DNA from: DASXUX01 sp036504595
GTDB taxonomy: Bacteria; Planctomycetota; SZUA-567; H5-PLA8
Reading direction: 5' to 3'
Length of the DNA stretch: 64,000 nucleotides
NCBI GenBank assembly: GCA_036504595.1
Contig: DASXUX010000043.1
Location: 1-64,000 of the forward strand
Part shown: positions 25,324-33,956 of the stretch, one piece after another
How positions within the stretch are numbered: position 1 is the stretch's first letter
How the letters are laid out: each line of letters opens with the position of its first letter
Made by a program: the position numbers and the translations under genes
Notes under the pieces: model-generated
Seen by the model: the letters and a program-made list of their open reading frames with translations, nothing else
What the model was told of the DNA's origin: nothing
Databases searched by the model: none

Positions 25324-25411
25324 GCAGCGGCGGGAGGCAGTCTGTGTGCCGCTGCTGGCTCGCCCGGCAGTGCGAATCAGAACCGCGACCGTAAGGGAGC
25401 GGCCTTCCGGT

Positions 25412-25452
25412 TCCCCTCTCCCCCGCGAGGGAGAGGGGTTAGGGGTGAGGGG
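25412..25452. repeat. CCCTCTCCC palindrome
   Basis: A copy of the CCCTCTCCCCCGCGAGGGAGAGGGG family lies just upstream of the next gene and ends about 15 bp before its start codon. Confidence 0.85.
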
Positions 25453-25467
25453 GCAGATTTGGAGAGT

Positions 25468-26424
25468 ATGGGTTTGCAGGCGGGCACAAATCCGCAATCC
25501 GCAATCCGCAATCCGCAATCGTCGGAGCTCTGCGGCCGTCTGATCATCTGCCTCAGCCTCGCCGCCCTGCTGTTCGCGCTGTGGACCCCACGTCTGGAAC
25601 AGGCCGCGATGTGGAGCGCCAAAGAACTGCGCGTGCTGCCGCGGCTGAGCATTTTCGTTCTATGCGCGCTGGTAGCGCTCATCCTGCGCGGAGCGGAGGC
25701 GAGCGCGCGCCGGCTGCTGCTGCTGGGATTGGCCTCCGCCGGAACAGCCCTGCTGGTACAGGCCGTTTTTCCGTGCCCCGAAACGTTTGCCGCGGTCCCG
25801 AAAGGCCCGCAGATTCTCGCGGGCCCGGTGCTCAGCCTGCTGCTGTTCGAAAGCTGCCTGCTCGCCGCGGTGTTGCTGGGATTGTGGCTGGGCCGCAACA
25901 TCGAGCACTGCTCAGGCTTCATCGGCCTTCTGCTCTGCGCGATCGCCGGCGACCTGTGGCTGAACGGTTGGGCTCGCGTGCCGGAAAGCGTTCCGCTGGA
26001 TCATCCGCTGCACTTGTTGCGTTTGCCCTGGCCGCCGGCGCTCGGCCGCCTGGGACTCAGTCCCGCGTTCACCGACATCGTGGTTCTCAGCGCCGCGATG
26101 GAAGCATCGCGCAAGCTGCGCTTTCACGTGCTCTCGATCGTCCTCGGAGGCTTGGCTGGATATGCCGCGGGGTCCGTGCTGGCGCTCGAACCATGGCTGG
26201 CTCCCTGGACCGCGTGGGGTTGCCTGTCGATGGTGCTCTTCACCAGCGGCGTCCTCGTCGGCTGCTGGCCCGAACTGGAATGGGAGTCCGTCGGGATCGG
26301 CAAAGCGCTGCTGCTCGCATCGCTGCTGATGTTCGTCCTGCTCGGCTCGACCGTGCTGCACTCCCGCCTGCAGCCCCGCCCACAGCCGCCCGTGGATATG
26401 GCCAGGTTCAAGAACGCAACGTAG
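25468..26424 (+). CDS. Multi-pass membrane protein of unknown function
   Basis: The protein of about 318 residues has roughly eight hydrophobic helices (for example LIICLSLAALLFALW, LSIFVLCALVALIL, GPVLSLLLFESCLLAAVLL and ALLLASLLMFVLLG). The first 20 residues (NPQSAIRNPQSSE) are a translation of the CAATCCGCAATC repeat, so the native start is unclear; a TTG at 25459 or the ATG at 25468 are candidates. No transport or catalytic motif is recognised. The stop codon abuts a REP palindrome at 26424. Confidence 0.6.
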   Translation: MGLQAGTNPQSAIRNPQSSELCGRLIICLSLAALLFALWTPRLEQAAMWSAKELRVLPRLSIFVLCALVALILRGAEASARRLLLLGLASAGTALLVQAVFPCPETFAAVPKGPQILAGPVLSLLLFESCLLAAVLLGLWLGRNIEHCSGFIGLLLCAIAGDLWLNGWARVPESVPLDHPLHLLRLPWPPALGRLGLSPAFTDIVVLSAAMEASRKLRFHVLSIVLGGLAGYAAGSVLALEPWLAPWTAWGCLSMVLFTSGVLVGCWPELEWESVGIGKALLLASLLMFVLLGSTVLHSRLQPRPQPPVDMARFKNAT

Positions 26425-26471
26425 GTGGCACGCTTGTGTTCGCGCGTCTTTTTGCGCGAACTCAAGCGTGC
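26424..26471. repeat. REP palindrome upstream of the RAYT gene
   Basis: GGTGG head, then 18-bp arms (GCACGCTTG-T-GTTCGCGC and complement) with one mismatch and a GTCTTTTT loop. It starts at the last base of the preceding stop codon and ends 84 bp before the RAYT gene. It is nearly identical to the two copies just after the gene. Confidence 0.92.
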
Positions 26472-26555
26472 ATCACAGCCATCTAACCAATCAGCAATTC
26501 AAAGGAACTCCTGCCAAGCTAAAATCAAAATCACTCCGGTCCAGAGGCGAATACC

Positions 26556-27134
26556 ATGTCTGCAAACCTTGGTGATGGCTTGCACCGCAAGCGCATTCAA
26601 CATTTCAACATTCCTGGCCACGCACATTTTCTGACGTTCACGTGCTATCACGGCATGCCTTTATTAGCTAACGAGCTGTGGTCATCGTGGCTCGGTGAGT
26701 CCATGCGGGCCGCGTGCAACAAACATCGATTCGCCTTATGGGCGTACGTATTTATGCCGGAGCACGTGCACGTGCTGGTGAGACCTGGCGAGGAGAACTA
26801 CGACGTATCGACCTGGCTCAAGTCAGTGAAGAGCTCAGTCTCGAAGCGCGTGATTGAGGAGCTGAAACGTAAGCGCGATCCTCTATTGCAGCAACTGGAG
26901 ATCGCGAGTCCGGTTGGTGCGCCGCGGTATCGTTTCTGGCAAGATGGCCCGGGTTATGACAGGAACATCTTCGATATTCAGAGTGCCGCAGAGAAGGCGC
27001 GTTACACTCATCGCAACCCGGTGAGACGTGGGTTGGTAGACTCACCTGACGCGTGGCGCTGGTCCAGCTTTCGTTGGATTGAGCAAGGTCAGCGTGATGC
27101 TGAGCCGCTGCGATTGGACGACTGGATAGAATAA
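26556..27134 (+). mobile_element. REP-associated tyrosine transposase (RAYT, TnpA_REP/IS200-like)
   Basis: The 192-residue protein is a Y1 HUH transposase of the RAYT type. The HUH motif is EHVHVLVRP (His70, His72), and the likely catalytic Tyr150 is in ARYTHRNPVRRGLV, the family's characteristic YxxxNPVRxGLV helix. The WRWSS motif near the C-terminus is also typical. RAYTs nick single-stranded DNA at REP hairpins. One REP lies 84 bp upstream and two tandem REPs start 1 bp after the stop, with a fourth inverted copy further on, so gene and hairpins form one domesticated or mobile unit. All key residues are present. AGAGG lies about 8 nt before the ATG. Confidence 0.92.
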
Positions 27135-27135
27135 C

Positions 27136-27232
27136 GGTGGCACGCTTGCGTTCGCGCGTCTTTTTGCGCGAACTCAAGCAAGACGGTGGCACGCTTGCGT
27201 TCGCGCGTCTTTTTGCGCGAACTCAAGCGTGC
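27136..27232. repeat. Two tandem REP palindromes downstream of the RAYT gene
   Basis: Copies at 27136-27180 and 27185-27232 are direct repeats, each with the GGTGGCACGC head, a GTTCGCGC/GCGCGAAC stem and a GTCTTTTT loop. The first copy lacks the last few bases (AAGCA instead of AAGCGTGC). They match the upstream copy at 26424 except for one base in the arm. Confidence 0.92.
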
Positions 27233-27266
27233 GATGTGAAATATGCTCCGAGTTTGAAAGCGGCTC

Positions 27267-27312
27267 GCACGCACGAGTCCGCGCCAAAAGGACGGCGCGG
27301 ACACGTGCGTGC
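27267..27312. repeat. REP-like palindrome, opposite orientation
   Basis: Arms of 19 bp (GCACGCACGAGTCCGCGCC and complement) with one mismatch and an 8-nt loop; the GGTGGCAC head is on the minus strand. It is closest to the palindrome at 471-520. It sits immediately 3' of the LysM gene and may act as that gene's terminator. Confidence 0.85.
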
Positions 27313-27318
27313 CACCAC

Positions 27319-27795
27319 CTACGGAATGCAGACTTTCGTCCCGACCGCCAGATGATTTGGATCCTTGAAGTGATTGGCGTCGATAATCTTTCGCAGGCCC
27401 ACGTTGTACTTGCGCGAGAGCTGAGCAAGCGACTCGCCTTTGGCCAGAGTGTGATAGCGCTGGCCTCCCGCGGTTGCTGTGGCAGGCGCGGGCATCGCGG
27501 GCGGAGTTCTCGGCGGCGGCACGGGCGTGGCGTCCGGTGAGACGAATTGCGAGAGCTCGCGCGTTTCGCCCACTTTCTGCGAGCGCGTCGAGACCGGCAT
27601 CGCAACGGGTTCTTCGGGCGCTGGAGCGGCTGCGGGTGGCGGCGTGCTGTCAGCCAGGCGCACCGGCTCGCTGAGCGTCTGCGGCGGCGGCGTCTGAGCG
27701 TCTGCGGCTTTGTTGCCACCGCAGCCGCTGGTCGTGATGAGTGCGCCGGCCGCGGCCAGCACAGTGATGAAACTGAGAATCGATGACAATCGCAT
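27319..27795 (-). CDS. LysM-domain lipoprotein
   Basis: The 158-residue protein has a lipoprotein signal (a hydrophobic stretch ending LITTSGC, so Cys about residue 25 would be lipidated), a Pro/Ala-rich linker and a C-terminal LysM domain (RYHTLAKGESLAQLSRKYNVGLRKIIDANH ending VGTKVCIP). LysM binds N-acetylglucosamine-containing polymers, so it likely attaches to peptidoglycan. I start at the ATG at 27795, with GGGGG upstream, because the longer frame adds basic residues ahead of the signal. No catalytic domain accompanies the LysM. Confidence 0.88.
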   Translation of the reverse strand: MRLSSILSFITVLAAAGALITTSGCGGNKAADAQTPPPQTLSEPVRLADSTPPPAAAPAPEEPVAMPVSTRSQKVGETRELSQFVSPDATPVPPPRTPPAMPAPATATAGGQRYHTLAKGESLAQLSRKYNVGLRKIIDANHFKDPNHLAVGTKVCIP

Positions 27796-28068
27796 CGTAA
27801 GGCCCCCCGAGTGGTCTGGCACGGAGAGCCTTCGTGGCTGGCTGCCCGCGCGAGTTTTCGCCGTGAAAGCACGCAACGGCGTATGTTACGGTCCTTCTCC
27901 CCATTTGGAGTTTTCGTCGAATTGAGCCGCTGACTTGAGCGCTTTGCCGGGAATTCCGCCACGCTGCAAGCCAACCCGCCGCATATCTCACCCTGACCCC
28001 CGAACCCTGGACCCTGAACCCTACTTCCGGTCCGCTATTTGTTGCATCACTGGACTGGAGGCCCAGCG

Positions 28069-28434
28069 ATGTATGCAGACATGATGCTCACGCTACTTCT
28101 GCTCAGCAGCATGTGCGCAGTGGGGATGGGCGTGGTCGCAACGCAGTATCTGGACGATGTGGAAGTTCCCGAAGCGGCATACATGAAGTACGGCGTGTGC
28201 ATCCAGATCTGGGGCTTTATTGCGCTAGCTCTGGCCTATCTGATTTCCAAAAACGACGTGTATCTGCACTTTTTGATCACCATGACGCTTGCCGGAGCGG
28301 CAATTTACTGCCTCGGCGCGCTCACCGTCGTCAAAGCCATGCGGCGCGCGCGCGTCGCGTTTGCCAGTCTGGCACTGGCCATTGAAGCCTGCCTTGTTGT
28401 CTTCGCCATCGCCACAACGTTCATGCTGACATAA
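28069..28434 (+). CDS. Small four-helix membrane protein
   Basis: The 121-residue protein is almost wholly hydrophobic, with four predicted helices and a short acidic loop (DDVEVPEAAY) after the first. GGAGG lies 7 nt upstream of the ATG at 28069; an in-frame TTG ten codons earlier has no such site. I do not recognise a family. A GGGTTCA-type repeat lies just upstream (28003-28026). It may be a small transporter-like or assembly protein. Confidence 0.6.
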   Translation: MYADMMLTLLLLSSMCAVGMGVVATQYLDDVEVPEAAYMKYGVCIQIWGFIALALAYLISKNDVYLHFLITMTLAGAAIYCLGALTVVKAMRRARVAFASLALAIEACLVVFAIATTFMLT

Positions 28435-28468
28435 GATGTTTGGAGAGTGCCGAGGAGCAATCGGCTGT

Positions 28469-29365
28469 TCAACCGTTCTCGATCAGCTCCCACGCCACGC
28501 CAAGTTCCGAGAGCCACGCCTCGGCGCAGGCGAGGGCCACTTTGCGGAAGTAGCGTTCGAACTGCTGGCCCATGCGCTGGTAATTGCGCAGCGTGCGTTC
28601 GAAATTCTGCGCCGGCTTGGGGCTTTTCAGCGCAGCGTAAAGGCGGTCGCGAATCTCGGGATCGCCGCAATCGCGCGCGAAGTCGTGCATCCATTCAAGC
28701 TGCTGCGATTCAGGCGCGACGGGAACCCTGGGATGCTGCGCGTCCTCTGATTGCGGATTGCGGATTTCGGATTTCGGATTGACGGAAGCCGCTTCGCTCG
28801 CCGGCTCGTTGCTGTTCTTGCCTCTTGCCTCCTGCCTCCCGCCTACTATCTCTTTCTCCCCGTCTCCCCGTCCCCCCGTCTCCCCGTCGAGTCGTTTCCC
28901 GCCTCCCGCCTCCGGTTTACCGTCGGGCGCCGCCTTGGCGAAGGGATCGGCCTTTTTCGCCTTCGGAGCGTCGCCGAAAATTTCAGCAAGTTTCTTGCTG
29001 CCGCTTTCGCGCCGGAAGCCGCCGCCGCCGAACGGGTCGGTGTTTCTCTTATCGTCGCGTTTCCAGAAATCGGTCCCGAAGTTCTGCTTCTTCGGAAGGT
29101 CTTCGTCGCCGAACAGTTTCTTCTTGGATGCAGCGACGGGAAGCGGGCCAAAAGGCAGGGCGTCTTTCTTGGGCGTCAGGTCCCCGCCCATTTTGGGCAG
29201 CGGCTTGACGCTCGGCCCTTGCGGCGCGTCGGCGATTTCGTCGGGGCGCATGGTGCGGGAGGTGATGGCGCCCGTCTGCAAATCGAGATGATACGCCAGC
29301 AGCTTGAACCCACTGGCCGTCACCGCTCGATACAATGCATCCGCGTCGATTTTGATCGCTGCCAT
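28469..29365 (-). CDS. UPF0158-like protein with a repeat-derived linker
   Basis: The C-terminal 85 residues (LEWMHDFARDCGDPEIRDRL ... FERTLRNYQRM ... CAEAWLSELGVAWELI) match the UPF0158 pattern: an acidic DxExxxRL helix, a short F-rxL segment, and a final WLxxLGI-like helix. The N-terminus (MAAIKIDADALYRAV) is separate, followed by a Lys/Pro/Gly-rich disordered region. Residues about 150-208 are encoded by low-complexity repeats (GKRLDGETGGRGDGE, NPKSEIRNPQSED) that occur in other genes here. UPF0158 has no established function. The total length of 298 is about twice the usual one because of the linker. Confidence 0.65.
   Translation of the reverse strand: MAAIKIDADALYRAVTASGFKLLAYHLDLQTGAITSRTMRPDEIADAPQGPSVKPLPKMGGDLTPKKDALPFGPLPVAASKKKLFGDEDLPKKQNFGTDFWKRDDKRNTDPFGGGGFRRESGSKKLAEIFGDAPKAKKADPFAKAAPDGKPEAGGGKRLDGETGGRGDGEKEIVGGRQEARGKNSNEPASEAASVNPKSEIRNPQSEDAQHPRVPVAPESQQLEWMHDFARDCGDPEIRDRLYAALKSPKPAQNFERTLRNYQRMGQQFERYFRKVALACAEAWLSELGVAWELIENG
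28742..28915. repeat. In-gene low-complexity repeat block
   Basis: ATTGCGGATTTCGGATTTCGGATTG units, CCTGCCTCCCGCC units and CCCCGTCTCCCCGTCC units lie in frame in the UPF0158-like gene and encode its ETGGRGDGE and NPKSEIRNPQS linker. Confidence 0.75.
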
Positions 29366-29481
29366 GAGCCGCTCCAGTCATTCCATCATGAAAATAGAAG
29401 CGAGTGCGAAGCGGGTCAACAGAAAGGCGAAGGTGAGTAGTGGTGCCTAAGGAGGTTCCCGAATAACGAGCAGGGGCAGAA

Positions 29482-30132
29482 TTAAGCAGTAGCCGGAGAA
29501 CATGCGTTGTGCCGCCCAGCGAACGTGGATGCTTCTTCCAACTCTTCCTGCGAGGAGAACTTGTCCAGAAGAGAGGACACAACGACGCGGCGAAAGCTCA
29601 GTCGTGTCGCTCTGGCGGAGGTCGTCGTCGTATAAGCCCCCGGAGGGTGAACTAAGCTGTTCTTCCTGGCGCGCCACACCAAGATGAAGTTCTTTACGAA
29701 AGAAAACGGAAAAATGGCGACGAAAAGCAACACTCCGACAGTAGAAGTGAAGAACATGTAGTGCATCAGCACCACTGTCGCTTTCCCTCGAATATGGTTG
29801 AGTTTCGTTGTCACCAGAGGATCTTTGCAGCTTAAGCGTTGCAGAAATTCCCTTCGGAAGTGTTCCATCAGCGTCGGCGAATTGCGCAAACCGCGGATGT
29901 AAAACGCATAGCCCAAGAGGCTATAGCACTCCGTGAACCGGATGTGGTTATTCAGAAGATCACGGCCGGACCGGTACATCGGGTGGTCCAGACCTAGACC
30001 GTTGCTTACGAAATAGCTTCGCAAGTCCTCGCGAAGATCGAAAAGCTGATCCCGGAAATGGTCGAGAAGCGTCTTCCGCAAACAAGTCCAAGCTGTGATC
30101 AAGAGCAGTAGGCTAATTCCGAATCCTGTCAT
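29482..30132 (-). CDS. Unknown membrane protein, second gene of a coupled pair
   Basis: The 216-residue protein has an N-terminal membrane helix (FGISLLLLITAWTC), a soluble helical region with LFDLREDLRSYF and HPMYRSGRDLLNNHIRF, a second hydrophobic stretch (VVLMHYMFFTSTVGVLLFVAIF) and a Ser/Thr-rich C-terminus. GGAGG lies just upstream of the ATG and overlaps the end of the preceding gene, whose stop is one base away, so translation is probably coupled. Base composition is lower in GC than the neighbours, which hints at acquisition. No family is recognised. Confidence 0.6.
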   Translation of the reverse strand: MTGFGISLLLLITAWTCLRKTLLDHFRDQLFDLREDLRSYFVSNGLGLDHPMYRSGRDLLNNHIRFTECYSLLGYAFYIRGLRNSPTLMEHFRREFLQRLSCKDPLVTTKLNHIRGKATVVLMHYMFFTSTVGVLLFVAIFPFSFVKNFILVWRARKNSLVHPPGAYTTTTSARATRLSFRRVVVSSLLDKFSSQEELEEASTFAGRHNACSPATA

Positions 30133-30133
30133 T

Positions 30134-30562
30134 TTAGTGACCTCCCGTAGACGGCGTGTCCCCGGTCTTGGTCAGTCCGCTGGATGAGCGATATGTATCC
30201 TTGCCCTCGGCTAAGGCTTGGAACTCCCCCTTTTTCTTGATAGCGCGTTTTTTCCCCCACCTCTCATAATACCATGCCGTGCCGAAAATTCCACATCCAC
30301 CCCAGCCAAAGAGCGAATCTAGCTTAAACGCGGAAATCACCTCTTTGAGCGCCCTCAGTTGGTCTGTCCGGTATAGCTTGAATCCATCGACGATGAACCA
30401 AATCGCGAGCACAGTGAACCCGTACCGCAGTGCCAAGGCGACAATGTCCAGGAACTTCGCTTTTAGCGCAGTACTGGAATCGAGTTTTGCCTTCTCCAAG
30501 TCGAGCTTAGCTTTGTCGAGTGCTAACTTCTCTTCCTGCAGACCGCGGGGATTCTTGCTCAT
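30134..30562 (-). CDS. Unknown coiled-coil membrane protein, first gene of a coupled pair
   Basis: The 142-residue protein starts with a Lys/Glu/Asp-rich heptad region (LALDKAKLDLEKAKLD) predicted as a coiled coil, followed by two hydrophobic segments (FTVLAIWFIVDGF and FGWGGCGIFGTAWYY) and a basic, Ser/Thr-rich tail. It directly precedes the gene at 29482, with one base between the stop and the next ATG. The two were probably inherited together and may form a membrane complex. The family is unknown to me. Confidence 0.6.
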   Translation of the reverse strand: MSKNPRGLQEEKLALDKAKLDLEKAKLDSSTALKAKFLDIVALALRYGFTVLAIWFIVDGFKLYRTDQLRALKEVISAFKLDSLFGWGGCGIFGTAWYYERWGKKRAIKKKGEFQALAEGKDTYRSSSGLTKTGDTPSTGGH

Positions 30563-30909
30563 ACAACCTTATCCAGCCACATGGTGTTATCGACAGCGCG
30601 CTCGCTGCAACTAAGTCAGAAACTGCTGTAACATGCCAAGATAAATAGAACTGTACCCTGCTGTCGCCAATACGATAGCACAGATTTTAGCGCCCTTCGC
30701 CGCGCGTCGAGTAAAAGCCTACGGGCGCGGGCGGTTTCAGCGGGTGGAATCCGGCCAAAGAGGGAGAGCGAGCGCAGGGGCGTTAACAGCAGTTCAGCTC
30801 TTTAACTCCCAGGCGCCTCAACCAACACTTGCGCTTGACCGTATCTGCGCTCAACACTCGGTCTCCATCTGCGGTTTTCTCGCGCGGAACGTCGTGTTAT
30901 TATTCCCCC
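30563..30909. other. 347-bp divergent intergenic region, no gene seen
   Basis: It lies between the minus-strand membrane pair and the plus-strand cobA-hemD gene. The part near 30610-30700 is AT-richer and may hold promoters for both sides; a TATTAT element lies about 15 nt upstream of the cobA-hemD ATG. No RNA gene or strong hairpin is recognised. Confidence 0.35.
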
Positions 30910-32433
30910 ATGACTATCCGCCCCCGCACCGTCTACCTCGCTGGTTCCGGACCTGGTGATCCGGGACTGCTCACCGTCCGCGCGCTGGAGTTGCTGCGCG
31001 GCTGCAACTGTCTCGTCTACGACGCACTCGTCAGCGCGGAGATTCTGGCGCTCGCCAATGCGGATGCCGAACGCTGCTACGTCGGCAAGCGCGGCAACAA
31101 GCACGCGCTGGAGCAAGAGCAGATCAACGCGCTGCTGGCCGAGAAAGCTCAGGAAGGCAAGAGCGTCTTGCGCCTCAAAGGCGGCGACCCGTACCTCTTC
31201 GGCCGCGGTGCGGAAGAGGCGCTCTATCTGGTCGAGCGCGGTGTTGACGTGGAAGTGATTCCCGGAATTACGGCCGGCATCGCCGCTCCGGCGTACGCGG
31301 GAATTCCAGTCACGCACCGGCATCACGCCAGCGCGGTGGCGTTTGTGACCGGACATGAAGACCCGAGCAAGCCGGAGAGCGCTCTGGATTGGAAGTCGCT
31401 CGCGCAAATCGGCACGCTGTGCTTCTACATGGGCGTGAAGAATCTGGGACGCATTTGCGGGCAGCTTTCCAAACACCGTTCGCCGCAAACGCCCGTCGCG
31501 GTGATTCAATGGGGAACGACGCCGCGCCAGCGCACGGCGGTCGGAACGCTTGAGACCATTGAAGGTGTCGTGAAAGAGATGGGCATCACGGCTCCGGCGC
31601 TCACAGTCGTCGGCGAGGTCGTCGCCTATCGCGACAAGCTGAATTTCTTCGAACGCGCGCCGCTGCATGGCAAGCGAGTGCTCGTCACGCGCGCTCGCGC
31701 GCAAGCCAGTGACCTGGCGCATTCTCTTGGCGAGCTTGGAGCGCAGGTCGTGGAGTTTCCGACGATCCGCATTGAGCCACCGACTGACTCCGCGTTAAAG
31801 GACGCCGTCGGCAAGCTGGTCCAGGGCGCGTTCGATTGGGTCGTGCTGACCAGTGTCAACGGCGTAGATGCTGTCTTTGCGGAGCTTGCGCGGCAGCAGT
31901 TGGATGCGCGGGCGTTTCGCGCGAAGGCGGCGGCGATCGGGTCGAACACGGCGCGGCGACTGGAACATTTCGGCGTGAAAGCGGATCTCATTCCGCCGGA
32001 GTTTCTCGCCGAGTCCATTGCGACCGCGCTTCAAACCCAGAGCGCGATTGCGGGCAAACGGTTCCTGCTGGCGCGCGCGGACATCGCGCGCAGCGAACTC
32101 CCCGAAACGCTAAAGAAATTGGGTGGCGAAGTCAGCGATGTGGTCGCTTACCGGACCATCCTGGAGACCGAAGGACAGAGCGAGTCTCTGGCGGCGCTCG
32201 AGAGCGGCCAGGTGGATGTGGCGACGTTTACCTCCGCGTCCACGGCCCGGAATTTTGCGCAGATTCTCGGGCCGGAGCGGCTCAAGAAAGTGCTGGCGAG
32301 CGGCACGCTGCGCTGTCTTTCGATCGGCCCGATCACGTCGGCGGCGATGAAGGAAGTCGGCTTGCCGGTGCATGGCGAGGCCGCTGTGCACGACATTCCG
32401 GGACTGGTCGAATTGGTGAAGCAGACAGTCTGA
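30910..32433 (+). CDS. cobA-hemD: Fused uroporphyrinogen-III C-methyltransferase / uroporphyrinogen-III synthase
   Basis: Residues 1 to about 245 are a SUMT (CobA) domain: YLAGSGPGDPGLLTVRALE at the start, then VLRLKGGDPYLFGRGAEE and PGITAGIAAPAYAG. Residues about 255-507 are a HemD domain starting GKRVLVTRARAQASDLAHSL. HemD cyclises hydroxymethylbilane to uroporphyrinogen III, and SUMT methylates it to precorrin-2 for sirohaem or cobalamin. The fusion is known in several phyla. I start at the ATG at 30910, because the upstream extension has no ribosome site and poor composition. The nearby respiratory operon needs haem, but no other haem pathway gene except ctaA is in the window. Confidence 0.93.
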   Translation: MTIRPRTVYLAGSGPGDPGLLTVRALELLRGCNCLVYDALVSAEILALANADAERCYVGKRGNKHALEQEQINALLAEKAQEGKSVLRLKGGDPYLFGRGAEEALYLVERGVDVEVIPGITAGIAAPAYAGIPVTHRHHASAVAFVTGHEDPSKPESALDWKSLAQIGTLCFYMGVKNLGRICGQLSKHRSPQTPVAVIQWGTTPRQRTAVGTLETIEGVVKEMGITAPALTVVGEVVAYRDKLNFFERAPLHGKRVLVTRARAQASDLAHSLGELGAQVVEFPTIRIEPPTDSALKDAVGKLVQGAFDWVVLTSVNGVDAVFAELARQQLDARAFRAKAAAIGSNTARRLEHFGVKADLIPPEFLAESIATALQTQSAIAGKRFLLARADIARSELPETLKKLGGEVSDVVAYRTILETEGQSESLAALESGQVDVATFTSASTARNFAQILGPERLKKVLASGTLRCLSIGPITSAAMKEVGLPVHGEAAVHDIPGLVELVKQTV

Positions 32434-32624
32434 AGTGCTCCAGCGAACGTTTCGATTTTAGCCGCGCACGCTGACTGCGTGCCGCTGGCGGAAAAAGCCA
32501 GCGCGAGCGATTCCCATAGACATTTTCATTCCGAAAATATCCGCTGCATAGCAAGCGGCGGCAGAGCTGTTGCATTGGCGCAGGGCGCGCAGGTTGTGCA
32601 CGCGCGGTACCGGAGTCTCCGCCC

Positions 32625-33803
32625 ATGCGATTTGTCTGCCCGATATTAGGAATGTTCTTTTTTGCAGGTCAGGCGGCGGCGCTTCAGCCGCCGTTGATCA
32701 TCAGCTCGCTGACCGATAGCGCGACTGTCGGGCAGCCCTACAGCTACACAATTGTGGCGACTGGGGATCTGCCGATGACGTTTGCTGCCGCGCAACTTCC
32801 CTCGGGGTTGTCCGCAAGCGGCGCCACGATCAGCGGAACGCCGACCATTGCGGAATTGGCACAGATCAGTATTACGGCCACAAATGACTTCGGCAGCGAC
32901 ACGGAGACGTTGACACTCAACATCACGTCGCCGCCGGCCGGCCAGGCGCCGATCATCACCAGTCCGCTGAACGTATCGGCCGCTGTGGGAAGCCAGTTCA
33001 GCTATGCGATTACAGCGACAGGCGCCACACCGATCACGTTTTCGACATCCACGCTGCCCGCAAATCTGCAGTTGAATGGCGCCGTCATCTCGGGAATTCC
33101 GGCTGCTCCAGGGACGAGCAGCATCACGTTGAACGCGGTCAACGATTTCGGTTCGACAAGTTCCACATTGCTTTTGGATGTGTCGCAGCGGACCGAAGGA
33201 CCGCCGGCGATCGACAGCCGGCTTACTGCGACAGCCGCGGTGGGCGAGCCGTTCACCTACACGCCGTTAGCGGCTGGAGCGCCGCCGATCGGCTTCACCG
33301 TGACGGGCTTGCCACCGGGGTTGAAGTTCAACGGCACGGCTATAACGGGGACACCGACCAAGGCTGGAACGACGAACGTTACTCTGACGGCCGATAACAC
33401 GCTGGGCACCGACACGCGAACGCTGGTGATCACGGTCACGCCGAGCGGCCCGCAGCTCAACGGCACCTGGTCCGGGCGCGCCACGGCGAAGCGCATGGCG
33501 AGCAAGGGACGTTTTCGGCAGACGAACGAAGTGCGCACGGCGAATGTGATTTTTACGCAGACAGAAGACACTCTGAGCGCGACGATCACCTTCTCTGGAA
33601 AAAGCGGCTCGCGCGAGTTCTCGGCCAGCGGCAGCATCGCCAATGGGGAGTTTTCGCTGAGCGGCGCAACGGCTGCCGCCGATGCGACGCTCACGATGAC
33701 AGGCAATCTAGGCAAGAACGGCCGGCTTGTGCGCGGCGATGCAGTCGTTCAGGACGCCGCCGGGCCGCAACGAATTACATTCACACTCAGACAACAGCAC
33801 TGA
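32625..33803 (+). CDS. Secreted protein with three putative-Ig (He_PIG-like) domains
   Basis: The 392-residue protein has a signal peptide (to about residue 19) and three tandem Ig-like domains of about 85 residues. Each contains the ATVGQPYSYTIVATG, LPSGL and ISGTPT elements typical of He_PIG domains. The C-terminal 110 residues (LNGTWSGRATAKR ... FTLRQQH) form a separate beta-rich domain. Such proteins are usually surface adhesins or matrix proteins. No enzyme motif is seen. It may share a secretion route with the PKD proteins at 41-43.7 kb. Confidence 0.8.
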   Translation: MRFVCPILGMFFFAGQAAALQPPLIISSLTDSATVGQPYSYTIVATGDLPMTFAAAQLPSGLSASGATISGTPTIAELAQISITATNDFGSDTETLTLNITSPPAGQAPIITSPLNVSAAVGSQFSYAITATGATPITFSTSTLPANLQLNGAVISGIPAAPGTSSITLNAVNDFGSTSSTLLLDVSQRTEGPPAIDSRLTATAAVGEPFTYTPLAAGAPPIGFTVTGLPPGLKFNGTAITGTPTKAGTTNVTLTADNTLGTDTRTLVITVTPSGPQLNGTWSGRATAKRMASKGRFRQTNEVRTANVIFTQTEDTLSATITFSGKSGSREFSASGSIANGEFSLSGATAAADATLTMTGNLGKNGRLVRGDAVVQDAAGPQRITFTLRQQH

Positions 33804-33824
33804 ACTCACGCGACCCGATTGGGG

Positions 33825-33908
33825 GATACAGAGGACACGGAGAACGCGGAGAAAAACCGGTAGAGAAACTCTGCGACCTCTGCGTTCTCTGTGCCTCTGT
33901 GTTGAAGT
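33825..33908. repeat. Inverted repeat, CACAGAGG family, at converging genes
   Basis: Left arm ACAGAGGACACGGAGAACGCGGAGA and right arm TCTGCGACCTCTGCGTTCTCTGTGCCTCTGTG with mismatches. It lies between the ends of the Ig-like gene and the minus-strand gene at 33957, a good position for a two-way terminator. Confidence 0.8.
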
Positions 33909-33956
33909 CGTGGCCTTTCACCTGGACGGCTCCCGCGCTCCGCGCGTACTGCGCCC

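Noticed and set aside
30563..30909. RNA gene in the divergent gap before cobA-hemD
   Set aside because: I looked for tRNA-like arms and strong hairpins and saw none.
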